Both the position numbers and the translations under genes were made by a program. The notes under the pieces were generated by a model, which saw only the letters and a list, made by a program, of their open reading frames with translations, had not been told where the DNA came from and searched no databases. A DNA stretch of 64,000 nucleotides from Rhodoglobus sp. (GTDB lineage Bacteria; Actinomycetota; Actinomycetes; Actinomycetales; Microbacteriaceae). Positions 9,582-18,128 of the stretch are shown piece after piece. Numbering within the stretch: the stretch's first letter is position 1; every line of letters begins with the position of its first letter. The DNA lies in the NCBI GenBank assembly GCA_025463515.1, contig JAODAQ010000038.1, positions 1 through 64,000 on the forward strand, read 5' to 3'.

Positions 9582-9995
9582 ATGTCCGTCGAAGAAACCC
9601 TCGTCCTCGTCAAGCCCGACGGGGTCGCCCGCAACCTCACGGGCGAGATCCTGCGCCGCATCGAGGCGAAGGGCTACCAGCTCGTCGACATCAAGCTCGT
9701 GCGGGCCGACCTCGACCTGCTCGCCGCCCACTACGAGGAGCACCAGGGCAAGCCGTTCTACGAGCCGCTCGTCGAGTTCATGCAGAGCGGCCCGGTCGTC
9801 GCCCTGCGCATTGCGGGCAATCGCGTGATCGAGGGCTTCCGCTCCCTTGCCGGCACTACCGACCCCACCACGGCGGCGCCCGGCACGATCCGCGGCGACC
9901 TCGGGCGCGACTGGGGGCTCAAGGTCCAGCAGAACCTCGTGCACGGCAGCGACTCGCCCGAGTCGGCCGCGCGCGAGCTCGCCCTCTGGTTCTAG
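9582..9995 (+). CDS. ndk: Nucleoside diphosphate kinase
   Basis: Ndk balances the nucleoside triphosphate pools by passing phosphate through a phospho-histidine. The 137-residue length is standard. The protein begins with VEETLVLVKPDGV and carries the active-site motif NLVHGSDS with the catalytic His at residue 121. The ATG at 9582 follows AACAGGAGT. It is the last gene of the ileS operon and converges with the VKOR-family gene, with a hairpin spanning the two stop codons. Confidence 0.97.
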   Translation: MSVEETLVLVKPDGVARNLTGEILRRIEAKGYQLVDIKLVRADLDLLAAHYEEHQGKPFYEPLVEFMQSGPVVALRIAGNRVIEGFRSLAGTTDPTTAAPGTIRGDLGRDWGLKVQQNLVHGSDSPESAARELALWF

Positions 9996-10019
9996 GCGGG
10001 GCGCCTACTCAACCCGCCT
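9994..10019. terminator. Bidirectional hairpin between ndk and the VKOR gene, containing half of a GTTGAGTAGGCGC repeat
   Basis: AGGCGGG (9994-10000) pairs with CCCGCCT (10013-10019) around a 12-base loop. The loop and right arm contain GCGCCTACTCAACC, the same end as the larger palindrome at 13362-13433. It sits between two convergent genes and could end both transcripts, although it has no T-tract. Confidence 0.55.
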
Positions 10020-10614
10020 ACGCCAGCGTCGACAGCACGTCGAGGCGCACCTGCGCCACGACCGCGATGATCAGGTAGCCCACGATCGTGATCACCGGCA
10101 CCCAGGTGGAGAGCCGCGCGCCCAGCGGCTGCAGCGCTGCGCCGAGCCGGCCGGCGCGGGCGTTCGCGAGCGTGAGCGTCCAGAACATCGGGATGGTCAC
10201 CGCCCAGACGAGCATGCACCACGGGCACAGCGTGCCCAGGTTGAAGATGCTCTGGTAGGCCAGCCACAGGCAGAACGCGAACGCCGCGAGCACACCGACG
10301 TTGAAAGTGACCCAGAACCAACGGGCGAAGGATGCGCCGGCCAGCAGTGATACGCCGACCGCGATCGGCGCGACGAACCCGCCGAGGCCGAGCAGCGGGT
10401 TGGGGAATCCGAGCAGCGACCCCTGCCACGACCCGAGGTTCACACCGCACTGCACGAGCACGCTGAAGTTGCAGTCGAGGTCCGCCTGCGGGTTCTCGAG
10501 CACGGCGAGCTTGTCGAGCGTGAGCGCGAAGGCCGCGTACCAGCCGACGGCGCCCGTGACGATGAGCACGATGGCGAGGGGGAGGGGGCGGCGCACAGGC
10601 CGGGCGTCGGTCAT
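10018..10614 (-). CDS. Vitamin K epoxide reductase (VKOR) family membrane protein
   Basis: Bacterial VKOR homologues reoxidise thiol oxidases that form disulfides in exported proteins, passing electrons to quinone. This 198-residue protein has about five membrane helices. It carries the redox motif CPWC (Cys130, Cys133) and the loop cysteines Cys48 and Cys56 that shuttle electrons in the family. No fused thioredoxin domain is present, so the DsbA-like partner must be encoded elsewhere. The start ATG at 10614 gives a short basic N-terminus. The gene converges with ndk. Confidence 0.92.
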   Translation of the reverse strand: MTDARPVRRPLPLAIVLIVTGAVGWYAAFALTLDKLAVLENPQADLDCNFSVLVQCGVNLGSWQGSLLGFPNPLLGLGGFVAPIAVGVSLLAGASFARWFWVTFNVGVLAAFAFCLWLAYQSIFNLGTLCPWCMLVWAVTIPMFWTLTLANARAGRLGAALQPLGARLSTWVPVITIVGYLIIAVVAQVRLDVLSTLA

Positions 10615-10937
10615 GCTCGGATTATGGCACGCGCCGAATCACGTCGATCTGGGAATGCATGCGATAATCGAAGGCAGTCAGTCGAGCCGCGCTCGACACG
10701 ACGCCAAACAGTGCTTACCGGGCGGTGTAACTACACGCACCGGACCAGTGTCGGATAGCCAGTTCCGAAGTGCGGTGACAGCGCACAACTGCAAGCGCGA
10801 GCGGTTCTCAGAGAAGAACAGAGCCCGCTGCAGGACCTGAAGGATTAGTAGCGGTCCCGCCGAAGAAGCGGGATAGCGCACGAGAGAGTACCCGGTGGGT
10901 GGCGCGGTTGCCCACCCGGGCAAGGAGTACACCAGCA
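10615..10937 (+). promoter_or_regulatory. Long rne upstream region with structured leader
   Basis: No gene lies in these 323 bases. A possible extended -10 box, TGCGATAAT, ends at 10668. Two hairpins stand directly before the rne ribosome-binding site: TCCCGC/GCGGGA at 10855-10873, and CCCGGTGGG (10891-10899) with CCCACCCGGG (10911-10920). The second ends two bases before AAGGAG (10922-10927). A long structured leader is reminiscent of RNase E autoregulation in other bacteria; the role here is inferred. Confidence 0.5.
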
Positions 10938-13358
10938 ATGGTGAACACAAACGACGTGAACACGAACAACAGCGACGCCCCTAAGAAGAGAAGCCGACTG
11001 TTCGGCAGCCGCAAGGCTGCAGCAACGGAATCGGTGGTCGAGCCCGTCGAGACCCCCGCCGCGGAGGCCGAGGCCCCCAAGGCCCCTCGCACTCGCGCCC
11101 CCAAGGCCACTGCCCCCGCGAAGAGCGCGGCGGACCACGTGAACGCCGGCGGCGCCGCACTCCCCGAGGCGACTGAGGCTGCGGCTGAGGCCCCGAAGGC
11201 GCGGCGCAGCGCTCCGAAGAAGGCTGCTGCCGAGGCATCCGTGCCCGAGAGCACCCTGCCCGTCGTGGAGACCAAGGCGCCACTGCGCCCGACCACGTCG
11301 CTGCTGTTCCAGGCACCCGACCTTCCGCCCCTGCCTCCCGTGCGCGCGCCGCGCGGCAACGGCGGCGGCAACGTCCCCGAGCTCGACCTCCCCGAGGACG
11401 GCGGCACTGTCCGCCGCCGCTCGCGCCGTCGCCCCGGTGAGGAGTCGCGCCCCGGCGACGAGGCCCCGAACACCGTCGTGCGCGTGCGCCAGCCGCGCCC
11501 GGAGCCCGTGCTCAGCAACGAGCCGACCCGCGTCAAGGGCTCCACCCGCCTCGAGGCCAAGAAGCAGCGCCGCCGTGATGGCCGCGACGCCGGGCGTCGT
11601 CGTCCGGTCGTCACCGAGAGCGAGTTCCTCGCCCGTCGCGAGAGCGTCGACCGCGTCATGGTCGTGCGCTCCAAGTTCGACCGCATCCAGATCGCCGTGC
11701 TCGAAGACGGCGTGCTCGTCGAGCACTACGTCGCCAAGTCGCAGGACGCGAGCCTCATCGGCAACGTGTACCTCGGCCGCGTGCAGAACGTGCTCCCCTC
11801 CATGGAGGCGGCCTTCGTCGACATCGGCCGCGGCCGCAACGCCGTGCTGTACTCCGGCGAGGTCGACTGGGATGCCGCGGCCGCCGAGGGCGACGGGAAG
11901 AACCAGGCCCGCCGCATCGAGCTCGCGCTCAAGCCCGGCGACCGCGTTCTCGTGCAGGTCACGAAGGATCCGGTGGGCCACAAGGGCGCCCGCCTGACCT
12001 CGCAGGTCTCCCTGCCCGGCCGCTACCTCGTGTACGTGCCCAACGGCTCGATGTCCGGGATCAGCCGCAAGCTGCCCGACACCGAGCGCGCGCGGCTCAA
12101 GAAGATCCTCAAGGAGGTGCTGCCCGAGAACGTGGGCGTGATCGTGCGCACCGCGGCCGAGGGCGCCACCGAGGAGCAGCTGACGCTCGACGTGCAGCGC
12201 CTCACGAACCAGTGGGCCGAGATCAGCCGCCTGGTCGAGTCGCAGCAGGCGCCCGCGCTCCTCCACTCCGAGCCCGACCTGCTCATCAAGATCGTGCGCG
12301 ACGTCTTCAACGAGGACTTCCAGAAGCTCGTCATCGAGGGCGACGACGCTCGCTCGACCATCGAGAACTACCTCCGCGGCGTCGCTCCCGACCTCCTCGA
12401 CCGCCTCCAGCGGTACGAGGGCCAGGCCGACTCGTTCGACGAGTTCCGCGTGAGCGAGCAGATCGAGAAGGCGCTCGACCGCAAGGTCTGGCTGCCCTCC
12501 GGCGGCTCCCTCGTGATCGACCGCACCGAGGCCATGACCGTGGTCGACGTCAACACGGGCAAGTTCGTCGGCTCCGGCGGCAACCTTGAGGAGACCGTCA
12601 CCAAGAACAACCTCGAGGCCGCCGAGGAGATCGTGCGCCAGCTGCGCCTTCGCGACATCGGCGGCATCATCGTCGTCGACTTCATCGACATGGTGCTCGA
12701 GTCGAACCGCGACCTCGTTCTGCGCCGCCTAGTCGAGTGCCTCTCGCGCGACCGCACCAAGCACCAGGTCGCCGAGGTCACGTCGCTCGGCCTCGTGCAG
12801 ATGACCCGCAAGAAGCTCGGCCTCGGCCTGCTCGAGACGTTCAGCGAGCCCTGCGAGGTCTGCTCCGGCCGCGGCATCATCGTGCACCACGACCCCGTGA
12901 CCAAGCACCGCCAGCAGCAGCAGACCGCGCAGCCCGAGACGAGCGGCGGTGGCCGTCGTGGCCGCAACCGCGGCGGCAACGGCGGCGCCGGCGGGGGAGT
13001 CCAGGCTCCGTCCAACACCGTGAAGAACGGCGTCGGGTCCACGGGCACGCACGCGATCACCGAGGACGTGCGCAACGCCCTCGCCCGGGTTGCCGCGAGC
13101 ACCGTGCACACCACCGAGATCCCGATCCAGGAGCCGGCAGCCGCACCTGTGGAGAAGGCGGCGGCCGAGCCCGTCGCGATCCTCGACATCCCCGTGACGA
13201 AGGCACCGCGCCAGCCGCGCAAGATCTCGACGCACGACGCCGAGCAGATCCTCGACTCCGTGCTCGACGCGCTCCCCGAGCCCAAGCAGCCCGGCCAGGG
13301 CCGCTCGCGCGTCTCGCGCCGCGTCTCGTCGCCGGTGATCACGACCGACAACCCGTAG
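10938..13358 (+). CDS. rne: Ribonuclease E/G family endoribonuclease
   Basis: RNase E/G cleaves single-stranded RNA in mRNA decay and rRNA processing. This 806-residue protein has the actinobacterial layout, with the catalytic core in the middle and disordered basic/Pro-Ala-rich arms at both ends. The S1 RNA-binding domain is near residues 240-345 (GNVYLGRVQNVLPSMEAAFVD). The metal-binding catalytic aspartates fall near Asp537 (VVDVNTGKF) and Asp581 (IVVDFIDM). The zinc-link CEVC is Cys639 and Cys642. The start is the ATG at 10938 after AAGGAG; an earlier in-frame GTG at 10899 lies within the leader hairpin and is rejected. A large palindromic repeat follows the stop. Confidence 0.95.
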   Translation: MVNTNDVNTNNSDAPKKRSRLFGSRKAAATESVVEPVETPAAEAEAPKAPRTRAPKATAPAKSAADHVNAGGAALPEATEAAAEAPKARRSAPKKAAAEASVPESTLPVVETKAPLRPTTSLLFQAPDLPPLPPVRAPRGNGGGNVPELDLPEDGGTVRRRSRRRPGEESRPGDEAPNTVVRVRQPRPEPVLSNEPTRVKGSTRLEAKKQRRRDGRDAGRRRPVVTESEFLARRESVDRVMVVRSKFDRIQIAVLEDGVLVEHYVAKSQDASLIGNVYLGRVQNVLPSMEAAFVDIGRGRNAVLYSGEVDWDAAAAEGDGKNQARRIELALKPGDRVLVQVTKDPVGHKGARLTSQVSLPGRYLVYVPNGSMSGISRKLPDTERARLKKILKEVLPENVGVIVRTAAEGATEEQLTLDVQRLTNQWAEISRLVESQQAPALLHSEPDLLIKIVRDVFNEDFQKLVIEGDDARSTIENYLRGVAPDLLDRLQRYEGQADSFDEFRVSEQIEKALDRKVWLPSGGSLVIDRTEAMTVVDVNTGKFVGSGGNLEETVTKNNLEAAEEIVRQLRLRDIGGIIVVDFIDMVLESNRDLVLRRLVECLSRDRTKHQVAEVTSLGLVQMTRKKLGLGLLETFSEPCEVCSGRGIIVHHDPVTKHRQQQQTAQPETSGGGRRGRNRGGNGGAGGGVQAPSNTVKNGVGSTGTHAITEDVRNALARVAASTVHTTEIPIQEPAAAPVEKAAAEPVAILDIPVTKAPRQPRKISTHDAEQILDSVLDALPEPKQPGQGRSRVSRRVSSPVITTDNP

Positions 13359-13361
13359 GCC

Positions 13362-13433
13362 GGTTGAGTAGCGCGCTCTGGCGCGCGTATCGAAACCCCG
13401 GTTTCGATACGGCGCCAGAGCGCCTACTCAACC
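13362..13433. repeat. Intergenic palindrome: two 33-35-bp arms of the GTTTCGATAC...TACTCAACC repeat
   Basis: The left arm (13362-13396) is the reverse complement of the right arm (13401-13433) apart from a 2-base length difference, with CCCG between them. Each arm runs from GGTTGAGTA to TATCGAAAC. A single arm recurs at 18384-18418 and a partial one at 10001-10014. The RNA would fold into a very stable hairpin, so it may end rne transcription. Confidence 0.85.
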
Positions 13434-13462
13434 CACGGTGGATATCCGTTTAAGCTTCGACG

Positions 13463-14491
13463 GTGGAGACCGGCGTACTTGAGCACGAGCACAGGCACGC
13501 CCCCGCGCGGAGCAGGAAGCGCCTGGTGTGGCTGGGTTTCGGCGTCGTCGGGATCGCGGCGCTGTTGGGCATCCGGGCCTTCCTCGAGGGCAGCGGGTTC
13601 TCACTGCCGAACGAGCTGCAGGACCTGCTCACGCTGAGCATCAGCGTCGTCATCGAGTCGCTGCCGTTCGTGATCCTGGGCATCCTGCTGTCGATCGTCG
13701 TGCAGGTGTGGCTGCCCGACGGCATCCTGATGAAGTACCTGCCGCGAAACCCCGTGCTGCGACGGCTCTGCATCTCGATGTTCGGCATCTTCCTGCCGGT
13801 GTGCGAGTGCGGCAACGTGCCTCTCGCCCGCGGGCTGATCGTCGGCGGTTTCACCGTTCCCGAGTCGATGACCTTCCTGCTCGCAGCGCCCATCGTCAAC
13901 CCGATCACGATCATCACCACGCACCAGGCCTTCGGGTTCGACGACGGCATCCTGGTGGCCCGCCTCCTCGGCGGCCTCGCCATCGCGAACATCATCGGCT
14001 GGCTGTTCAGCCTGCACCCGCGACAGGATGCCCTCCTCACGTCGAGCTTCGCGGCCGAGTGCCGGCGTCCCGCCGACGAGCACGGCCACTCGCGCACCTC
14101 GAAGAGCGTGGACATCTTCATCAGAGAGGCCAGCGTCATCATGCCGGCCCTGTTCATCGGCGCGCTCGTCGCGGGAGCCATCCAGGTGGCCGTGCCGCGG
14201 GACGTGCTCGTGGCGCTCGGCAGCAACCCGCTCTGGTCGATCCTCGCGATGATGGTTCTCGCGTTCGTGATCGCGGTCTGCTCCAACGTCGACGCGTTCT
14301 TCATCCTCCCGTTCGCGAACACCTTCATGCCGGGGTCGATCGCGACCTTCCTCGTCTTCGGCCCGATCATCGACATCAAGATGCTCGCGATCCTCCGCAC
14401 GACGTTCACGACCCGCGTGCTCGTGCAGCTCACGGTCGTCGTGGGGCTGCTGAGCGCCCTCGTGGGGCTGGTGGTGAACTATGTGGCTTAG
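13463..14491 (+). CDS. UPF0718/DUF318-family permease
   Basis: This 342-residue membrane protein has about eight predicted helices. Two family motifs stand out: the N-half CECGNVPLARGLI with APIVNPITI, and the C-half AVCSNVDAFFILPFANTF with GPIIDIKM. An internal cytosolic loop (about 180-215) is polar. The transported substrate is not established. Members commonly pair with a TIGR03943 protein, as here, and some such pairs are under zinc-responsive control in Firmicutes. The GTG start at 13463 opens METGVLEHEHRHAPARS, whose His-rich start could bind metal. The stop lies 11 bp inside the next gene. Confidence 0.85.
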   Translation: METGVLEHEHRHAPARSRKRLVWLGFGVVGIAALLGIRAFLEGSGFSLPNELQDLLTLSISVVIESLPFVILGILLSIVVQVWLPDGILMKYLPRNPVLRRLCISMFGIFLPVCECGNVPLARGLIVGGFTVPESMTFLLAAPIVNPITIITTHQAFGFDDGILVARLLGGLAIANIIGWLFSLHPRQDALLTSSFAAECRRPADEHGHSRTSKSVDIFIREASVIMPALFIGALVAGAIQVAVPRDVLVALGSNPLWSILAMMVLAFVIAVCSNVDAFFILPFANTFMPGSIATFLVFGPIIDIKMLAILRTTFTTRVLVQLTVVVGLLSALVGLVVNYVA

Positions 14492-15227
14492 GGTCCAGCG
14501 CTGGCGCGGCGTCGTGCTCATCGCGATCGCCGTGGTCGCCACGATCTGGCTCTCGTTCGGCAACCAGCTCGTGCTCTACATCCACCCCCGGTACATCGTG
14601 TTCACCCTGATCATGGGCGTGCTCGCGCTGGGACTCGTGATCGCGAGCCTCGTGGTGCGCACGCACCCGGAGGACGAGGAGGAGCCGAGCCCCCGCGGCA
14701 AGGTGCTCTCGGGCATCGGTCTCGGTGTCGCGGCACTCATCGCGGTCGCCATGGTCATCGTCCCGCCCGCGACGCTCACCAGTGCCACGGCGAGCCAGCG
14801 GGACATCAACAGCACCACCCTCGGGGCCGAGACGCAGTCCGTGACCGCCGCGGACGCGGCATCCGTCGCCACCTTCACGACCTTCACCGTGGTCGACTGG
14901 GCGTCCCTCCTGCGGCAGACCAGCGATCTCACGTTCTACGAGGGCAAGCCTGTCGACGTGGTGGGGTTCATCACCGCCGATCCGGATGACCCGGCGAACA
15001 TGTTCTACGTCTCCCGGTTCGTGGTCACGTGCTGCGCCGTGGACGCCCAGCCCACGGGCATCCCGGTGTTCCTCGCCAATTGGCAGGACACGTACGCCGT
15101 CGACGACTGGATCGAGGCGACCGGCCAGTTCGGCACCAACCCCAGCACCGCGAGCAAGCAGTCGATAGCCCTGCACCCCGACGCCGTCACGAAAGTGGAC
15201 CAGCCGAGTGAGCCCTACCTCTACTGA
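14481..15227 (+). CDS. TIGR03943-family membrane protein, partner of the UPF0718 permease
   Basis: This 248-residue protein has three N-terminal membrane helices (about residues 10-30, 35-58 and 75-95) and an extracytoplasmic C-terminal domain. It carries the family motif VTCCAVDAQPTG with adjacent cysteines, a plausible metal or thiol site. It overlaps the permease gene by 11 bp and the next gene by 20 bp, so the three are surely co-transcribed. The likely role is as a companion subunit of the permease; the substrate is unknown. Confidence 0.83.
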   Translation: MWLRVQRWRGVVLIAIAVVATIWLSFGNQLVLYIHPRYIVFTLIMGVLALGLVIASLVVRTHPEDEEEPSPRGKVLSGIGLGVAALIAVAMVIVPPATLTSATASQRDINSTTLGAETQSVTAADAASVATFTTFTVVDWASLLRQTSDLTFYEGKPVDVVGFITADPDDPANMFYVSRFVVTCCAVDAQPTGIPVFLANWQDTYAVDDWIEATGQFGTNPSTASKQSIALHPDAVTKVDQPSEPYLY

Positions 15228-16581
15228 GGGCCCGGCCTTCCGGCGCGCCCTCGCGCTCACGGTCGGCGCCCTCGTCGTGCTCTGCGGGGTGTTCCTCGCG
15301 CTCGGCTACCTCCAGGGGCCGAAGCTCTCGAGCGCGCAGGTGGATGCCAAGGGGGTCGTCGAGCAGGGCGGCCAGCAGGTGCGGCTGTTCGCCAACCAGG
15401 CCGTTGCGCAGGTCAAGCACTCGCAGGTGTCGATCGCGCCCGCCACGGGCTTCACCGTGAGCACCCAGGGCGACATCATCGCGGTGCAGTTCGACTCGCG
15501 GCTCAAGTACGCGACCGACTACCGAGTGACCGTCGAGGGGGTCACGAGCGTCTACCTCGCGCAGCCGTCGACCATCGACTACACCTTCACCACGGCCACG
15601 CCGAAGCTCTACTACCTCGACCGCGGCGACACCGCCGACGACATCGTGACCACCGGTCTGCGCGGCTCAGATCGCGCGATCGTGTACTCAACGCCGCACA
15701 TCCAGGACTTCGCGGTGCTCGACGAGTTCCTCGCCGTCGTGACGCTGGGCGACGACCACACCAGCTCGCTCTCGTTCGTGAACACCGACACGTCGGTGGT
15801 CGAGAAGGTGCGCCTCCCCGACACGGGCTCCATCTCCGCCCTGGATGCCTCGGCCGCGGGCAACACACTCGGCTTCACCCTCACGAGCGCCGCCGCCGGC
15901 CTCGGGCAGAAGAACAACTCGACGCTCTACACGATCGACCTCACCGCGGGCCGGGCCGCCAACCCGGTCCTCGGCCTCGACGGCCAGCCGATCGACGTGC
16001 TCGGCTGGCAGTTCCTCCCCGGCACGGGAACCCTCCTCGCCCTCACCTTCGAGCGCAGCCTCCTGCTCATCGACCCCGCGAGCGGCACGGTGACGCCCTT
16101 CGGCCAGTTCCTGAGCTTCGACAAAGTCGCGCCCGACGGGCTGAGCGTCACGATGACCGACACGTTCGGCGAGGTGTCACTCGACCTCTCGACGGGGGAG
16201 GTGACCCGCCTCGAGCCCTCGCCCGTGGACGGGGCCAGGGCGTTCCAAGGAGCCACCGCCACCCTGCCCAACGGCGACCGCATCCAGAAGGTCGTCGTGC
16301 CCGACCCCACCGGCCGGCGGTTCAGCAGCCTGCTCGTCTACGACGACGGCACTTCGGCCCGCATCCTGTACCAGACCCCGGACGACGGCGGCAGCATCAG
16401 CGACTTCACCGTCTCGCCGAACGGGCAGTACGTGGCGATAGAGACGGTGCCGGATGCCTCGGCGAGCGTGTCGGACGGGTACTACTTCGACGCGCGGGCC
16501 ACGTCGGTGACGACGGTGCTGGTCGACGTGGATTCGGGGGCGCAGACGCGGAGCGTCGAAGGGTTCGCGCTGCGCTGGTAG
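15208..16581 (+). CDS. Membrane-anchored extracytoplasmic beta-propeller-like protein
   Basis: This 457-residue protein has one N-terminal membrane anchor (about residues 12-34, ALALTVGALVVLCGVFLALGYL). A long extracytoplasmic region follows with repeated beta-strand blocks that resemble WD/TolB-like blades (e.g. LGWQFLPGTGTLLALTFERSLL, SPNGQYVAIETVPDAS). No enzyme motif is visible. The first 80 residues after the anchor may form an Ig-like domain (VTVEGVTSVYL). The GTG start at 15208 overlaps the TIGR03943 gene, so it is the third gene of that operon and may be a periplasmic-side accessory. Function is unknown. Confidence 0.75.
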   Translation: MSPTSTEGPAFRRALALTVGALVVLCGVFLALGYLQGPKLSSAQVDAKGVVEQGGQQVRLFANQAVAQVKHSQVSIAPATGFTVSTQGDIIAVQFDSRLKYATDYRVTVEGVTSVYLAQPSTIDYTFTTATPKLYYLDRGDTADDIVTTGLRGSDRAIVYSTPHIQDFAVLDEFLAVVTLGDDHTSSLSFVNTDTSVVEKVRLPDTGSISALDASAAGNTLGFTLTSAAAGLGQKNNSTLYTIDLTAGRAANPVLGLDGQPIDVLGWQFLPGTGTLLALTFERSLLLIDPASGTVTPFGQFLSFDKVAPDGLSVTMTDTFGEVSLDLSTGEVTRLEPSPVDGARAFQGATATLPNGDRIQKVVVPDPTGRRFSSLLVYDDGTSARILYQTPDDGGSISDFTVSPNGQYVAIETVPDASASVSDGYYFDARATSVTTVLVDVDSGAQTRSVEGFALRW

Positions 16582-16595
16582 ACGCTGGGCGTTGG

Positions 16596-16689
16596 CGGAG
16601 GGGGCGTTCCGCTCCGGACCGCAACCCCGGCGGCTTCGCGCGCCCCCGCCAGCCCCGAGCCAGCGGTCCGGAGCGGAACGCCCCCTCCG
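16596..16689. repeat. 27-bp perfect inverted repeat around a 40-base loop
   Basis: Left arm 16596-16622 and right arm 16663-16689 are exact reverse complements, built on GGGGGCGTTCCGCTCCGGAC. The element follows the stop codon of the propeller-like gene. The remaining bases to 16863 hold a second small inverted repeat but no gene. It may be a terminator or a member of a long-loop palindrome class seen elsewhere in the window. Confidence 0.8.
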
Positions 16690-16735
16690 ACAGCCGATCA
16701 CCAGCGCGGCTGATGGGTACTGGGTGTCCGTCTCG

Positions 16736-16764
16736 GCAACGTATGGCGGTGCGGCATACGTTGC
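16736..16764. repeat. 9-bp inverted repeat GCAACGTAT/ATACGTTGC
   Basis: The perfect arms at 16736-16744 and 16756-16764 flank an 11-base GC-rich loop, in the gap between two genes that converge on it. It could help end the DUF4031 transcript from the minus strand; there is no T-tract. Confidence 0.5.
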
Positions 16765-16863
16765 TCGGCGCGCCACGCTCCTCCTCAGCTCATGCGGACC
16801 TTTCGGACGCATGCGCTCGCCGCGGAGGCAGCGAGGCGCCGAAACCTCCGCATGGGTCGCGGG

Positions 16864-17136
16864 CTAGTGGCGGGGGCGGTCTCGCTGGGGGACCCGCAGG
16901 CCGCTCGCCTGGAGGCGCTGCACGAACTCGCGTACGCCGACCGGGTGCGCGCCGAGCTGTACCAGCTCCTGCCACTTGTGGGCGGGAACGTCATAGTGGT
17001 CGAGGTCGAAGCCCCGGCGGGGGATGCCCGCCCGCTCCGCGAAGGCGTGCAGCTCCTCGAGCGACTCGTCGCTGACGATGTGGGCCCAGACCGTGTTGTG
17101 CGCAGGCCAGATGGGCTGGTCTATCAACACCGTCAT
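16864..17136 (-). CDS. DUF4031 family small protein
   Basis: This 90-residue cytosolic protein begins MTVLIDQPIWPAHNTVWAH and continues with SDESLEELHAFAERAG and FDLDHYDVPAHKW, the pattern of DUF4031 proteins. Conserved His, Asp and Trp residues suggest metal or ligand binding, but no reaction is known. An in-frame upstream ATG would add 17 residues; the start at 17136 is chosen because the family begins there. It diverges from the membrane-protein gene at 17159 with only 22 bp between the start codons. Confidence 0.8.
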   Translation of the reverse strand: MTVLIDQPIWPAHNTVWAHIVSDESLEELHAFAERAGIPRRGFDLDHYDVPAHKWQELVQLGAHPVGVREFVQRLQASGLRVPQRDRPRH

Positions 17137-17158
17137 TCCCCGATTGTAGGCTGGCCCG

Positions 17159-17710
17159 ATGGCACTGACCGTGAAGCAGCTCGTCAACCGGCACGGGGCG
17201 TTCGTCTCGGCCGTGACCGCCCTGATCGTGGGCGCCGCCCTGATTGTGCTGCGGTTCCTCGAGTTCCTGATCGGGCTGCTCGCGACGGTCGGGCAGGGGC
17301 AGCCCTATGGCTTCCCGATCATCCAGGTGCTGCTCCTTGCGGTCCCGTTCGCCGCGGGGTACTTCGTGAGCCTGTGGATCGTCGCGCCGATCGCGGAGGA
17401 GCTGCGTCTCCCGCACGTGGTCACTCGCGCGATCCTCGCGACGGGGGTCGCGTCGACGGTCGTGTTCATCGTGTTCGCCATCCTCAACGTGATCGGTGCG
17501 GTGAGCTTCGACGGGTACCTGTTCGGCCAGTCGTTCCCCACGGTGCGGTTCGACGGCATCCCCAGCGCCCTGGGGAACGCCCTCCTCACCGGCGTCACGG
17601 TATTCGTCTCCAACCTCCCGCTCGGCGTACTCGCGGGCGTGCTGCTGTGGATCTGGCGCAAAGACCACCCGCCGCGGCATCCCCTCTCCGGTCTTATCGA
17701 CGAGGTTTGA
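17159..17710 (+). CDS. Hypothetical four-helix membrane protein
   Basis: This 183-residue protein has four predicted membrane helices (about residues 14-34, 50-75, 95-118 and 140-165) and a short basic C-terminus ending in SGLIDEV. I do not recognise the family. The composition is ordinary for a real gene. It lies between the DUF4031 gene and rplU and has no visible terminator before rplU. Confidence 0.7.
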   Translation: MALTVKQLVNRHGAFVSAVTALIVGAALIVLRFLEFLIGLLATVGQGQPYGFPIIQVLLLAVPFAAGYFVSLWIVAPIAEELRLPHVVTRAILATGVASTVVFIVFAILNVIGAVSFDGYLFGQSFPTVRFDGIPSALGNALLTGVTVFVSNLPLGVLAGVLLWIWRKDHPPRHPLSGLIDEV

Positions 17711-17808
17711 CCGGGGGCCTAGGAGTCGAGTACGCTTGACCCTTGGTGTCTGCTGGGCTGAGCCCGCATTTCGTACACCGTCAGCTTCCAAGAGGTAGGA
17801 AAACCAAA

Positions 17809-18117
17809 GTGGTCTACGCAGTTGTGCGCGCCGGTGGGCGCCAGGAGAAGGTAGAGGTCGGCACGATCGTCGTCCTCGACCGCATCGCGGCCGACAAGAA
17901 CGGCAATGTCGAGCTCGTCCCCGTGCTTCACGTCGACGGCGACAAGATCACCCACGCCGCCAAAGACCTGGCCAAGATCAAGGTCGTCGCGGAGGTCCTC
18001 GGCGACGAGCGCGGCCCCAAGATCGTCATCCAGAAGTTCAAGAACAAGACCGGATACAAGAAGCGCCAGGGCCACCGCCAGGAGCAGACCCGTATCAAGA
18101 TCACCAGCATCGCGTAA
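17809..18117 (+). CDS. rplU: 50S ribosomal protein L21
   Basis: L21 binds 23S rRNA in the large ribosomal subunit. The 102-residue protein starts [15 protein letters not shown] and contains the C-terminal signature [16 protein letters not shown]. The GTG at 17809 is chosen because the family starts with M-x-Y-A-V-V and because AGGTAGGA stands just upstream; an earlier in-frame ATG adds an unrelated 22-residue stretch. It is followed by rpmA 11 bp later, the standard pair. Confidence 0.97.
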   Translation: MVYAVVRAGGRQEKVEVGTIVVLDRIAADKNGNVELVPVLHVDGDKITHAAKDLAKIKVVAEVLGDERGPKIVIQKFKNKTGYKKRQGHRQEQTRIKITSIA

Positions 18118-18128
18118 GGGAGCGGCTA

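Noticed and set aside
10845-12266. 473-codon minus-strand frame opposite rne
   Set aside because: Shadow of the rne coding sequence with no recognisable domain.
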